DNA of 64,000 bases from Rouxiella sp. S1S-2 (GTDB taxonomy: Bacteria > Pseudomonadota > Gammaproteobacteria > Enterobacterales > Enterobacteriaceae). Below the pieces are notes generated by a model. The model had not been told where the DNA came from. It did not search any database and worked only from the letters and a program-made list of their open reading frames with translations. The position numbers and the translations under genes were made by a program. Positions 1 to 8,432 of the stretch are shown piece after piece; the first letter of the stretch is position 1; every line of letters begins with the position of its first letter. Where the stretch lies: contig NZ_WFKL01000001.1 in NCBI RefSeq assembly GCF_009208105.1, positions 2,604,001-2,668,000 of the forward strand, read 5' to 3'.

Positions 1-279
1 TTATACTTCTGACTTTGTGATTGTTTGTGTATAAATTATAAGGCATTCTCTTGTGAAGTTAGTTTTCGGTAATTACACTCTTATTTAATTGATTGTAAAT
101 AAATCAGTGATCTCATTAAAGTCTATTGCTATCTATATACATTGGAGAAAGAAGGGCATAAAAGTCATCAATTTAACGGGTTGAAATGTTTAGTTTTAAA
201 GAATATCACAAACTGGTTTCCTGGCTATAAGTTAATTAACTCTTAATTATTAATGTCTATTTATTTTTAAGAGCAATGT
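1..279. other. AT-rich intergenic leader, no gene recognised
   Basis: This stretch is markedly richer in A and T than the genes that start at about 0.83 kb. I see no convincing reading frame, RNA gene or repeat in it. It probably carries the promoter of the truncated glycosyltransferase that follows. The low GC and the broken gene next to it suggest a horizontally acquired, decaying surface-polysaccharide patch. Confidence 0.5.
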
Positions 280-606
280 ATGAAAATGTTTATAATAAAC
301 CTATTAAGTCAATGCGAGAGAAGAAGGGAAATACTCTATCAATGTTATCAACTTAAATTGGATGTCGAAATATTTGACGCTATTGAAGGCGCATCATTAA
401 ATAATGTCTTCTTCGCACAGCAGGTGGTCAACTTCCCTGATTGTAAATTAACTGCAGGTGGAGTGGGGTGTGCATTAAGTCATCGAGCTTGTTACCAGCG
501 AATGATAGACGAAGACTTACCCTTTGCCCTGATCCTGGAAGACAACGCGCGGATTGATGGTCGAGTGGTGAAGGTTGTTAAGCAAATAGAATTAAACGTT
601 AAATAA
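280..606 (+). pseudogene. truncated family-25 glycosyltransferase (LPS/LOS type)
   Basis: The 108-residue product resembles the N-terminal third of GT25 lipooligosaccharide glycosyltransferases. It has an opening FIINL strand, then a region around residues 60-90 with the family pattern G-x-G-C-x-x-SH and LILEDNA, in which the acidic ED normally sits in the nucleotide-sugar/metal site. Family members are usually about 230-270 residues, so most of the catalytic domain is missing. After the stop at 606 I could not find a convincing continuation in another frame. The gene is AT-rich compared with its neighbours. It is most likely a relic; a short functional protein is less likely. Confidence 0.6.
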
Positions 607-833
607 AAGAAGGGCTTACCGGCATGGTGAGCAGAAAAAATTCGCTTCTATCAATTCAAGAGATTGAAGAAAGTGTTGACGAACAAATTTAATAAAAAAA
701 CTCACTGCTCAACGTTTTGAGCAGCATTGGAATATGTTAGTCGAAAAGGGGCTAGAAAGCGTCTCACTGCCGGTTGCAGGTATAGAATATACGATATATT
801 CTTTAAGGCTGTTTCTTAACCCGGCATTATTCC
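607..833. other. degenerate spacer with an unassigned open stretch
   Basis: No intact gene. A reading frame without a start codon is open from about 680 into the ABC ATPase start (about 60 codons, including an FEQHWNMLVEKG segment) and ends inside the next gene. It looks like the 3' end of a lost gene, possibly connected with the broken glycosyltransferase, but I do not recognise it. Confidence 0.35.
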
Positions 834-2462
834 ATGCACCCACATTTGGCGCTGCTCGACGTAAAAAACCTCGCTATCCAAACGGCTAACGGGCAGCCGT
901 TGGTTGATGATATTTCCTTTCACGTCAATCGCGGCGAAATGGTGGCGCTGGTGGGGGAGTCCGGCTCTGGGAAAACGCTAAGCTCTCTGGCTTTAATAGG
1001 GTTGCTGCCCACAGGTGTGAGCATGACGAATGGCGTTATTAGCCTGAATAATCAGGTTATTTCCAGTTCTGGAACGGATTTTGATGCTTCTATGCGCGGC
1101 AAACATCTGGCGATGATTTTTCAGGAACCGATGACCAGCATGAATCCGGTGCTCAAGGTGGGTGAGCAAATAGCTGAAGTGTTGGTGAGACATCACCGTA
1201 TTAGTTGGAAGCAGGCGCATAAAGAGGCCGTTGAGCTGCTCGACCGCGTAGGCATTATCGAGCCGCAGCGCCGCGCGAAGCAGTATATTCACCAGCTCTC
1301 CGGCGGCATGCGTCAAAGAGTGATGATTGCTAGCGCCATCAGCTGTAAGCCGTCGCTTTTGATAGCCGACGAGCCGACTACCGCGCTGGATGTCACTATT
1401 CAGGCACAGATCCTTGCGCTATTGCAGGAGCTGCAAAAAGAGATGGCGTTGGGCGTGCTGCTCATCACTCATGACCTCAGTCTGGTTGCGCGCTATGCCG
1501 ACCGAGCCTGCGTTATGCACCAAGGGAATATTGTTGAGCAGGGCAGCGTGAAGCAACTGTTGACCACTCCGCAAGAACCCTACACGCGTAAGCTTATCGC
1601 CGCATCACAACCTGAGCCTAGAACGGTTATGCAGCCCATTAGCGTAGATTTTCCGCTGGTGCGCCTGCGAGAACTTACTAAGAGTTACCCGCAAACTCAG
1701 CGGTTGCCGTTTATTGCCGCCAAACGCCAAACCGTATTGCATCCGACTACGCTAGATATTCGACGCGGCGAGATCCTTGGGCTTATCGGTGAATCAGGCT
1801 CGGGAAAAACGACACTTGGGCGAGCGATTATCGGTCTGATTGAAACTGACAGCGGTGATATTGAATTCGACGGCGTTTCATTGACTCGGACGTATCAATC
1901 TGCACGGCGAAACATGCGCAGCCGGGCTCAGATCATTTTTCAGGACCCTTATGCCAGTCTTAATCCCAACATTACCATCGGCGAGCAAATAGCGGAGCCA
2001 CTGCGCGTTTACAAACTGCGTCAACCGGCGCTAATAGCGGCGCGCGTTGAAGAATTGCTGAAGCTGGTAGGTTTAGAAGCGCATCACGCTGGCCGTTTAC
2101 CCCGTGCATTTTCCGGCGGTCAGCGTCAGCGTATCGCCATTGCCAGAGCACTGGCCCTTGAGCCTGAACTGCTGGTGGCGGATGAGGCAGTGTCTGCACT
2201 GGATTTATCAGTGCGTGGACAAGTTTTGGCGCTGCTCGACCAATTGCGCCAACGGCTTGGCCTCACCGTGCTGTTTATTAGTCACGATCTCGCGGCGGTC
2301 AGACAAGTATGTGATCGCGTAGTGGTGCTTTACCATGGGAAAGTGGTCGAGAGCGGCTTAACTGAGCAGGTATTGGTGGCGCCTAAACACGCCTATACGC
2401 AGCAATTGCTTGCCGCTGCCCCCAGCATCACCGAGGCGCTGCGGATACGTGAGGCTAGTTAA
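834..2462 (+). CDS. ABC transporter ATPase, fused two-domain peptide type
   Basis: A 542-residue protein with two complete nucleotide-binding domains, as in fused DppD-DppF/GsiA-type ATPases that energise dipeptide, oligopeptide or glutathione import. Domain 1 has Walker A GESGSGKT at residues 41-48, signature LSGGMRQR and Walker B LLIADEP. Domain 2 has Walker A GESGSGKT near 319, signature FSGGQRQR near 425 and LLVADEA. It acts on the cytoplasmic face of the membrane. It is convergent with the minus-strand operon at 2459-9922, whose binding protein and two permeases lack an ATPase of their own, and the two 3' ends overlap by 4 bp. I infer it powers that importer. No good ribosome-binding site is visible before the chosen ATG. 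Confidence 0.85.
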   Translation: MHPHLALLDVKNLAIQTANGQPLVDDISFHVNRGEMVALVGESGSGKTLSSLALIGLLPTGVSMTNGVISLNNQVISSSGTDFDASMRGKHLAMIFQEPMTSMNPVLKVGEQIAEVLVRHHRISWKQAHKEAVELLDRVGIIEPQRRAKQYIHQLSGGMRQRVMIASAISCKPSLLIADEPTTALDVTIQAQILALLQELQKEMALGVLLITHDLSLVARYADRACVMHQGNIVEQGSVKQLLTTPQEPYTRKLIAASQPEPRTVMQPISVDFPLVRLRELTKSYPQTQRLPFIAAKRQTVLHPTTLDIRRGEILGLIGESGSGKTTLGRAIIGLIETDSGDIEFDGVSLTRTYQSARRNMRSRAQIIFQDPYASLNPNITIGEQIAEPLRVYKLRQPALIAARVEELLKLVGLEAHHAGRLPRAFSGGQRQRIAIARALALEPELLVADEAVSALDLSVRGQVLALLDQLRQRLGLTVLFISHDLAAVRQVCDRVVVLYHGKVVESGLTEQVLVAPKHAYTQQLLAAAPSITEALRIREAS

Positions 2463-3280
2463 CTCCCGCTGAACATCGGCAGTTCGCTATGCTCGGCCCA
2501 CTCGTGCCAGGAGCCAACATAAATCGCCAGATTTTCGTAGCCTGCTACTTTGAGAGCCGCATAAACCGTGGCCGCACGTGCGCCGCGATGGCAGTAGATA
2601 ATCTGTCGTTCTTGTGGGGAAAGTCCGACCTGTTCAGCACGTTGACGCAGGCTGGCGGTATCGACGAACGCGCCATTTTGCACCACATCTTCCCAAAAAA
2701 GTAAAACAGCGCCTGGAATACGGCCCGCGCGCGGGCAGCAGTCGTGGGCAAACTCGCCGTAAAATTCACTTGGACGCCGCGCATCGACCAGCGTAGCCCC
2801 CTTAGTCTGGGCATTGATGACTTCGTCACGCGTGGCGACCAGCAGTCTTTCACCCGTTTTACGGCAAGCAACGTCGGTGAATTCGGCATCAATGGTTGCG
2901 CTATAGCCATTGCCAGGCAAAAGTTCCCCGCCCGCTAAGCGCCACGCATCGAGGCCGCCGTTAAGAATATAGGCTTCTTTTATCCCGGCAAACTGCGCAA
3001 ACCAGGCCCCGCGGGGGGATCGCATTCCGACCTGTTGTTCAAAAAATACTGGAGTGACGTTGTCACATAGTTTGAGTTGCTGCCAGGCATGGTGAAAGGC
3101 ATTAGCCATTTGCTGAATGCCGAACTCTGTACTGTCGGGAATAAAATAGTCGTAAACGTTAAGATGATAAGCCCCCGGTAATGTGCTCTGCTGCCACAGC
3201 GCCTTATCGCGCACGTCAACGGTGATAAATTGCTCACCGGCTTTCATTCGGGCTAGCAGGTCAGCGGCTTCAATTAGCAT
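2459..3280 (-). CDS. two-domain rhodanese (sulfurtransferase)
   Basis: A 273-residue tandem rhodanese, the usual length of thiosulfate or 3-mercaptopyruvate sulfurtransferases. The N-terminal domain begins with the VDVRD motif. The C-terminal domain has VDARRPSEF and the catalytic loop CHRGAR with Cys230, which would carry the persulfide. The loop differs from CGSGVTA (mercaptopyruvate type) and CRKGVTA (thiosulfate type), so the sulfur donor is uncertain. It is last in the minus-strand operon and overlaps the end of the ornithine-cyclodeaminase-like gene by 7 bp, with an AGGA ribosome site before the ATG. Its position beside a D-cysteine-desulfhydrase-like gene suggests it captures or transfers the released sulfur. 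Confidence 0.88.
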   Translation of the reverse strand: MLIEAADLLARMKAGEQFITVDVRDKALWQQSTLPGAYHLNVYDYFIPDSTEFGIQQMANAFHHAWQQLKLCDNVTPVFFEQQVGMRSPRGAWFAQFAGIKEAYILNGGLDAWRLAGGELLPGNGYSATIDAEFTDVACRKTGERLLVATRDEVINAQTKGATLVDARRPSEFYGEFAHDCCPRAGRIPGAVLLFWEDVVQNGAFVDTASLRQRAEQVGLSPQERQIIYCHRGARAATVYAALKVAGYENLAIYVGSWHEWAEHSELPMFSGS

Positions 3281-4287
3281 GGTTTATCCTGGTCATAGTG
3301 AGAGGCCGAAAAAAGTGACAGTAGCGTGCCTACATTGCGCTCTGTAGCGCGCGTTAGCACTCGTGCTGCCAGAGCAACGTCGAAAACGTTGAGGCCAAAA
3401 GATGAGAAATAAACGCTGTCATCGGCTGCGGGTCGCCAGCCGTCAAGCAGCAGATTGCCGAGGTCGGCGTCAACACGGCCGGCGCTAAATTGCCCGGCCC
3501 GATACATTTGAAACAGGCTTTTGGCGCTGGATTCGCAAAAATCACCCCACAGGTCGACCACTACGCGGCTGCAGCGGTTGATAGCGGCAAAACTGACCTC
3601 GTGATAACCGACCTGAATCACTATTCTGCCGGGTCTGATGGCATCGGCATCAATTAAGGGCTCGGCCGCGCTGGTGCAGGTAAGGATTGCATCATTCTCA
3701 AGCGCAATCGCCTGGGGTAAATCCGCGTACTCATGCACCGGCCAAGGCAAAGTGGTCGGAGTATTATTGATTAACAGCTGTGGGCGTCGGTGCCACCAGT
3801 TCACGCACTCTAGCTCTGGGAACAGTTGACCGAGCATCTCAAGGTGCGCGATGGCCTGCACCCCGGCCCCTAGCAGCAGTACGCGGCGTACTTTTCGCGG
3901 TGCGGCGTAGCGTAGGGCAATGGCTGACACTGCCGCTGTGCGCGCCGCGGTTAAGGCGCTGCTCTCGACTAATCCCAGAGGCAGGCCGCTGTCCGCACGG
4001 TTGACCAATGTTAACGGCATTGACTGCGGTAAACCATCGTCTGCATCGGGGCGATGTGCGGTCCACTTGACGCCAACGGCGTTGAAACGTCCGCCAACTT
4101 TGGCCGGCAGCGCGTAGGTTTTACCTCGCTCACCCTGCAGCGTAACGTGGATTTCAGCAGGCATTTCCGTTTCACCTTGACGCATAAGCGTGACAACGTC
4201 ACATGCATCATTAAACGCTTCCTGCGTGTCTGCTCCGCCTAGCTCAGCCACGTTCTGCTGACTCAAGTAGCGAAATCCGCCGTTCAT
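3274..4287 (-). CDS. ornithine cyclodeaminase / mu-crystallin family protein
   Basis: About 337 residues from the ATG at 4287, which follows the stop of the upstream gene by one base and has GGAG nine bases before it; an upstream ATG at 4314 is possible but would overlap more. The family holds NAD(P)-dependent enzymes: ornithine cyclodeaminase, alanine dehydrogenase-like enzymes and ketimine reductases. A Rossmann motif (VLLLGAGVQA) lies near residue 135, followed by the conserved CTSAAEPLID segment. Mu-crystallin-type members reduce cyclic ketimines, including sulfur-containing ones such as lanthionine ketimine. That fits the sulfur context better than ornithine conversion, but this is inference. 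Confidence 0.82.
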   Translation of the reverse strand: MNGGFRYLSQQNVAELGGADTQEAFNDACDVVTLMRQGETEMPAEIHVTLQGERGKTYALPAKVGGRFNAVGVKWTAHRPDADDGLPQSMPLTLVNRADSGLPLGLVESSALTAARTAAVSAIALRYAAPRKVRRVLLLGAGVQAIAHLEMLGQLFPELECVNWWHRRPQLLINNTPTTLPWPVHEYADLPQAIALENDAILTCTSAAEPLIDADAIRPGRIVIQVGYHEVSFAAINRCSRVVVDLWGDFCESSAKSLFQMYRAGQFSAGRVDADLGNLLLDGWRPAADDSVYFSSFGLNVFDVALAARVLTRATERNVGTLLSLFSASHYDQDKPC

Positions 4288-4288
4288 A

Positions 4289-5290
4289 TCAGTGCTCCAG
4301 CAGTGTTTTAGCAAACGGGTAAAGCGCCGGAGAACCGCCGCAGTGCACGAAAATTACCCGCGCACCGGCCTGAATTTTCCCTTGTTCCACCAGACTGATT
4401 AAGCCGTGCATTGCCTTGCCGGTGTAGACCGGATCCAACAGTACGCCTTCGGCCTGCGCAACCCGATAAATTGCCTCAATGCCACCGGGAGAAGGCACGC
4501 CGTAGGCGGTGCCAACAAAACCGTCCTCAATCCAGATATCCTCCGCGGCCCACTGCTGCGGCCACTCCAACAGGTCGGCACAGTCCTGCGCCATATTTGA
4601 AATTTTATCCTGAAACCACGCAGCTTTGGCGCTCACGCTAATGCCCACAATTTGTGTCTCGGGCCAGTATTGGCGAGCGCCAACGTAGAGTCCCGCCAAC
4701 GTACCGCCCGAGCCGGTTGGCGCAACAATCACCTGCGGCGGTTGCTGGCCGCGCGCTTTAAGCTGAGCGTCCATCTCCTCAATGGCGCGAACGTAGCCTA
4801 ACGCCCCCAGCGGTGTGGCTCCGCCAAGCGGAATAATCAACGCTTTTTCCCCGCGGGCTTCGGCCGCTGCAGCGTGGGCGTTCATGGCGCCTTCTATTTG
4901 AGTAAAATAACCGTCAGGATCGAGGAATTCGAGTTCGGCACCGAACAGTTTGTCGAGCAGAAGATTGCCCTGATATACCTCCGGCGGATTACCGCGCAGC
5001 ACCAGTATCGGCTTCATGCCGAACTTTCGCGCCGCCGCCGCCACCATTCGCGCGTGATTAGACTGGTGCCCGCCGGTAGTTATCACTACCTTGACCTGTT
5101 TATTGCAGGCGTCGGCCATTAAATACTCGAGCTTACGCACTTTGTTGCCGCCGCCGCCGAATCCGGTGTAGTCATCGCGTTTGATATCGAGTTCGATACC
5201 CAGCGATGCGCCGAGGTTGCTTAGGCGCTCTAGAGGCGTAGGGAAAAAGCCCAGAGCAACGCGTTCAAAATCATTGGATTGTTTCATCAT
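4289..5290 (-). CDS. PLP-dependent D-cysteine desulfhydrase / ACC-deaminase family
   Basis: A 333-residue fold-type II PLP enzyme. The PLP lysine is Lys50 in GGNKVRKLE and the conserved GGHQSNHAR loop follows near residue 73. Near the C-terminus it has DPVYTGKAMHGL. ACC deaminases carry Glu in DPVYEGK while D-cysteine desulfhydrases carry Thr, so this is the desulfhydrase side of the family (D-cysteine to pyruvate, sulfide and ammonia). The central loops resemble ACC-deaminase/L-cysteate sulfo-lyase relatives more than enterobacterial DcyD, so another S-substituted amino acid could be the substrate. It sits between the M20 hydrolase and the cyclodeaminase-like gene in one tight operon. Confidence 0.83.
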   Translation of the reverse strand: MMKQSNDFERVALGFFPTPLERLSNLGASLGIELDIKRDDYTGFGGGGNKVRKLEYLMADACNKQVKVVITTGGHQSNHARMVAAAARKFGMKPILVLRGNPPEVYQGNLLLDKLFGAELEFLDPDGYFTQIEGAMNAHAAAAEARGEKALIIPLGGATPLGALGYVRAIEEMDAQLKARGQQPPQVIVAPTGSGGTLAGLYVGARQYWPETQIVGISVSAKAAWFQDKISNMAQDCADLLEWPQQWAAEDIWIEDGFVGTAYGVPSPGGIEAIYRVAQAEGVLLDPVYTGKAMHGLISLVEQGKIQAGARVIFVHCGGSPALYPFAKTLLEH

Positions 5291-5300
5291 TCAGTCTCTG

Positions 5301-6659
5301 TTAATTATTTTGAAAATTTGAGATCCAGTCGATTATCGACTGCTGGAAACGAGCCAGACCGCGTAGGGTAACGAACTCGTTTACGCCGTGTGCATTACCG
5401 CCGTGACCCAGTCCGCCAATCAAAAATGCCGGCGCTACCTGAGCAAAGGCGTAAGCAGGTGCGCAGCCTGGTGCCCACGGCCAAATTTGAGCTGCGGCTT
5501 CCTGACGTTGATAAGCTTCGAGCAGAGCGTTTACGCCTGCGCTATCGTGGGAAAAACGATGACCCGGATAGCTGTCGGCCAGGGAAATTTCGACGCCTGA
5601 AAATGCCGGTGCTGACAGTGTTTGCATAATCTGTGCGAGGATTATTTCACCGTCGATGCCCGGCGGTACGCGCAGCGCCAATTCGGCGTTGGCGCTGTGA
5701 GGGATAACACCGCGTGCATCGAGCGGACTGCTGCGGATTTCGGCAATCGTCAGCACTGCGCCGTTGATGAGCTGTTGCAGGCACGCCAGCGTATCGCCAC
5801 TGACCGATAAACGCCGACTGCGACGAAATCGCAGCTCCTCTTGAATGTTGAAGGTTTCGGCAAGTTTGTTAAGAAGCTGATTAGCCGGTGGATCAAGAGG
5901 GATTCTGGCAATAACACCGCTTTTTTCAGCGGGTGCAATGGCGTGCAGTGCCTCGACCAGTTTCCATACTGGATTTGCAATCCAATTGGCATTGCTGGCG
6001 TGAATGGCCGCCTCAGGACCGCCCCAATTGCCGCCTCTTACCTGCAGGCTGGCGGCGGTCAGGCCGCTAAATCCCAGATAAACACGAGGCTGGCCACCGC
6101 CATACTCACACAGTGAAGGGAAAAATACTGCATCGGCCAGACTGACAGGACAGGGGGTTTGCGCGAGATAGCGGCGTAAATAACCGCTGCCAATTTCCTC
6201 TTCACCCTCGAGGATAATCTCGATATTTACTTGAAGCCCGTCTGTTTCCTGTAGCGCTTTTAAGGCAGTAAGCATGCCTGCCAGCGGGCCTTTGTTATTT
6301 TCTGCTCCGCGTGCGACAAACACGTCGCCAAGCTCTGGCCACGAGCTGAGTCCACCGGTAAAGGGGGCAAACTCCCAGTCTTCTGCATCGGCTGGCATCA
6401 CATCGTACATGTTGTACAACACCAGCGTTTTACTGGCCTGATTGTCAATGCGCAGATGCACCAGAGGCGGCGCATTTTGCCCAAGCTGCTGGCTGACGGG
6501 TAAAACGATTGTTGCGCCAAGCTCGCTGACTATCCACTCTTCGAGCCACTGCGCCAGCGCCGTTTGTTGCTCAAGCTGACCGGCTATGCTGACGAACGGC
6601 GTCATGGCGGTCAACAGGTCCAGCGTTGGCCCGAGCGCGGTGGGAACGATAACGGTCAC
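5301..6659 (-). CDS. M20-family peptidase/amidohydrolase with altered metal ligands
   Basis: A 452-residue member of the M20/M25/M40 metallohydrolases (ArgE, DapE, carboxypeptidase G2, dipeptidases). It retains the catalytic EGEEEIGS motif and the C-terminal GHGGNAHGVNEF histidine motif. However, the first metal motif, normally a (G/N)HxDV sequence, reads NMYDVMP, with Met for His, and the bridging Asp of GxxDDKG reads GAENNKG, with Asn. These two changes should affect the dinuclear metal site, so it may bind one metal, be a known variant subfamily, or have changed chemistry. Its start overlaps the permease stop by 4 bp (ATGA). The likely role is cutting the amide of an imported peptide or N-acyl amino acid. 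Confidence 0.82.
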   Translation of the reverse strand: MTVIVPTALGPTLDLLTAMTPFVSIAGQLEQQTALAQWLEEWIVSELGATIVLPVSQQLGQNAPPLVHLRIDNQASKTLVLYNMYDVMPADAEDWEFAPFTGGLSSWPELGDVFVARGAENNKGPLAGMLTALKALQETDGLQVNIEIILEGEEEIGSGYLRRYLAQTPCPVSLADAVFFPSLCEYGGGQPRVYLGFSGLTAASLQVRGGNWGGPEAAIHASNANWIANPVWKLVEALHAIAPAEKSGVIARIPLDPPANQLLNKLAETFNIQEELRFRRSRRLSVSGDTLACLQQLINGAVLTIAEIRSSPLDARGVIPHSANAELALRVPPGIDGEIILAQIMQTLSAPAFSGVEISLADSYPGHRFSHDSAGVNALLEAYQRQEAAAQIWPWAPGCAPAYAFAQVAPAFLIGGLGHGGNAHGVNEFVTLRGLARFQQSIIDWISNFQNN

Positions 6660-7570
6660 AGGCGTATCCTCGGATTAAGTACCACATAGAGCAAATCAAT
6701 CACCAGGTTGATGCCGACAAACACCAGGGCGGCGAGTAGCACAATGGCCTGCACCAGCGGGAAGTCGCGGTTTTGAATCGCCTGTACCGCCAGGCGACCA
6801 ATGCCCGGCCAGGCAAAGATTATTTCGGTGACCAACGCACCGCCGAGCAGTGAGGCGAAGTACATGCCCTGCACGGTGATAACCGGAATCAATGCGTTGC
6901 GCAGGCCGTGGCGAACCACGATGCGCCAGCGGCTGAGGCCTTTGGCGCGCGCGGTGCGAATGTAGTCCTGCTGCAACACGTCAATCAGGCTTGAGCGAAT
7001 CAGCCTAGCAATGGCGCTCATATAATAGGCACCGAGGCTGAACGCGGGCATCACCAACTGGCTCGCGGTGCCATAACCGCTCGAGGGAAGCCAACGCAGA
7101 TTGAGGCTAAAGAGGATTATCAGTAATAAACCGAGCCAAAAAACAGGGACTGCCTGTCCGCTAAACGCCAGCAGTCGAGACAGGAGGTCCCAAATACTAT
7201 TTTGATAAAGTGCGCTGATAATGCCCAGCAGCAGGCCGGCCAATGTGCTCCAGCCAAGAGCGGTGATCGCCAGTAGCAGGGTAGCGGGAACCCGCTGTGC
7301 GATAAGCTCCGCCACGGGCTGGCTGTAGCGCAGTGAATCGCCAAGATTGCCCTGCAGAACGCTGCTCAGGTAGTGCCAGTATTGCCAGGTAAGCGAACGG
7401 TCAAAGCCCATGCTATGGCGAAAATTATCGATTTCCTGCTGGCTTGACCCGGGCGGCATCATCACCGCAGCCGGGTCGCCTGTCAGGTGCAGGCTGTAAA
7501 AAATCAGCAACGAAACGCCCAGCATCACCAGTACCGACTGTGCCAAACGTTGCAAAATGTAGCGCAGCAT
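6656..7570 (-). CDS. ABC peptide transporter permease, DppB type
   Basis: 304 residues from the ATG at 7570, one base after the stop of the DppC-type gene; a longer frame to 7645 lies inside that gene and is unlikely to be used. The protein begins with the typical MLRYILQRLAQSVLVML helix. It has the DppB/OppB-family layout of six membrane segments, an N-terminal periplasmic loop (GDPAAVMMPPGSS) and the cytoplasmic EAA loop YIRTARAKGLSRWRIVVRHGL split around residues 200-225, which docks to the ATPase. It pairs with the DppC-type permease to form the channel of a peptide-class importer. Confidence 0.9.
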   Translation of the reverse strand: MLRYILQRLAQSVLVMLGVSLLIFYSLHLTGDPAAVMMPPGSSQQEIDNFRHSMGFDRSLTWQYWHYLSSVLQGNLGDSLRYSQPVAELIAQRVPATLLLAITALGWSTLAGLLLGIISALYQNSIWDLLSRLLAFSGQAVPVFWLGLLLIILFSLNLRWLPSSGYGTASQLVMPAFSLGAYYMSAIARLIRSSLIDVLQQDYIRTARAKGLSRWRIVVRHGLRNALIPVITVQGMYFASLLGGALVTEIIFAWPGIGRLAVQAIQNRDFPLVQAIVLLAALVFVGINLVIDLLYVVLNPRIRL

Positions 7571-7571
7571 A

Positions 7572-8432
7572 TCAGTCCAGCCTCGTGTGAGTTTTGCGCA
7601 GCAGACTGTCACCCAGCAGGTTGCAACCGACCACCAGGGCAGCAATGATCAGCCCGGGATAAAGCACCAGCCACTGTGCCAGCAGCATATAAGAACGCCC
7701 TTCACCAATCAGATTACCTAACGTTGGCGTTGGCGGTTGAATGCCCATGCCGAGAAAGCCGATTGAAGCTTCAAGGACGATTAGGCGTGGAATATCGAGC
7801 GTGAGTAAAACAATCAGTGGCGTCATGACGTTAGGCAACACGTGGCGCAGCAGTATGCGAGGCGTTGAAAAACCCATTGATTTCACCGACTCAATATACT
7901 CAAGCTCGCGAATTTCTAGCGTTTTTGCTCGCGCCACGCGGGCATAAATAGCCCAGCTAGTGACCCCCATAATGATAATAATGTTGCTGAGCGTGGCGCC
8001 AAACAGCGCCATCACCAAAAGAATTAGCAAAATAAACGGCACCGCGAGTTGAATGTCCATCAGGCGCATAATCAAGGCATCGAGCCATCCACCCACATAA
8101 CCGGCAACCATGCCCAATGCTGAGCCCATCACCGCCGCAATCAGCGCCGCCAGCAACACCACCATCAGCGAAAGCCGAGTACCTGAGAGCATGCGAGAAA
8201 GGAGATCACGACCTAGCTGATCGGTGCCCAGCCAGTGAAAACCGGTAGCGCCGTGGCTACCGGGGGGTAAAAAAGATGCTGACAGATCGTTGGTCAAAGG
8301 ATTTGGCAGTGGCAGCCAGGGTGCCAGCAGTGCCGGCACAATCACCAGCAACAGCAGCAGTCCGCCGAGAATGCCGTCGCCATAAAAGCGGCGACGCGGC
8401 TTTCTTTGCAGAACTGCGCGCATGAAAATCAT
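7572..8432 (-). CDS. ABC peptide transporter permease, DppC type
   Basis: A 286-residue DppC/OppC-family permease. It has the N-terminal OppC-like helix, a GTDQLGRDLLSRML motif near residue 70 and an EAA loop (YIESVKSMGFSTPRILLRHV) near 180. It starts inside the stop codon of the binding-protein gene (ATGA overlap), indicating translational coupling. With the DppB-type subunit it forms the membrane part of the importer whose ATPase is probably the convergent gene at 834-2462. Confidence 0.9.
   Translation of the reverse strand: MIFMRAVLQRKPRRRFYGDGILGGLLLLLVIVPALLAPWLPLPNPLTNDLSASFLPPGSHGATGFHWLGTDQLGRDLLSRMLSGTRLSLMVVLLAALIAAVMGSALGMVAGYVGGWLDALIMRLMDIQLAVPFILLILLVMALFGATLSNIIIIMGVTSWAIYARVARAKTLEIRELEYIESVKSMGFSTPRILLRHVLPNVMTPLIVLLTLDIPRLIVLEASIGFLGMGIQPPTPTLGNLIGEGRSYMLLAQWLVLYPGLIIAALVVGCNLLGDSLLRKTHTRLD

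Noticed and set aside
4289..5290. ACC deaminase assignment
   Set aside because: The diagnostic Glu of ACC deaminases in the DPVYEGK motif is Thr here, which favours a D-cysteine desulfhydrase-type reaction.
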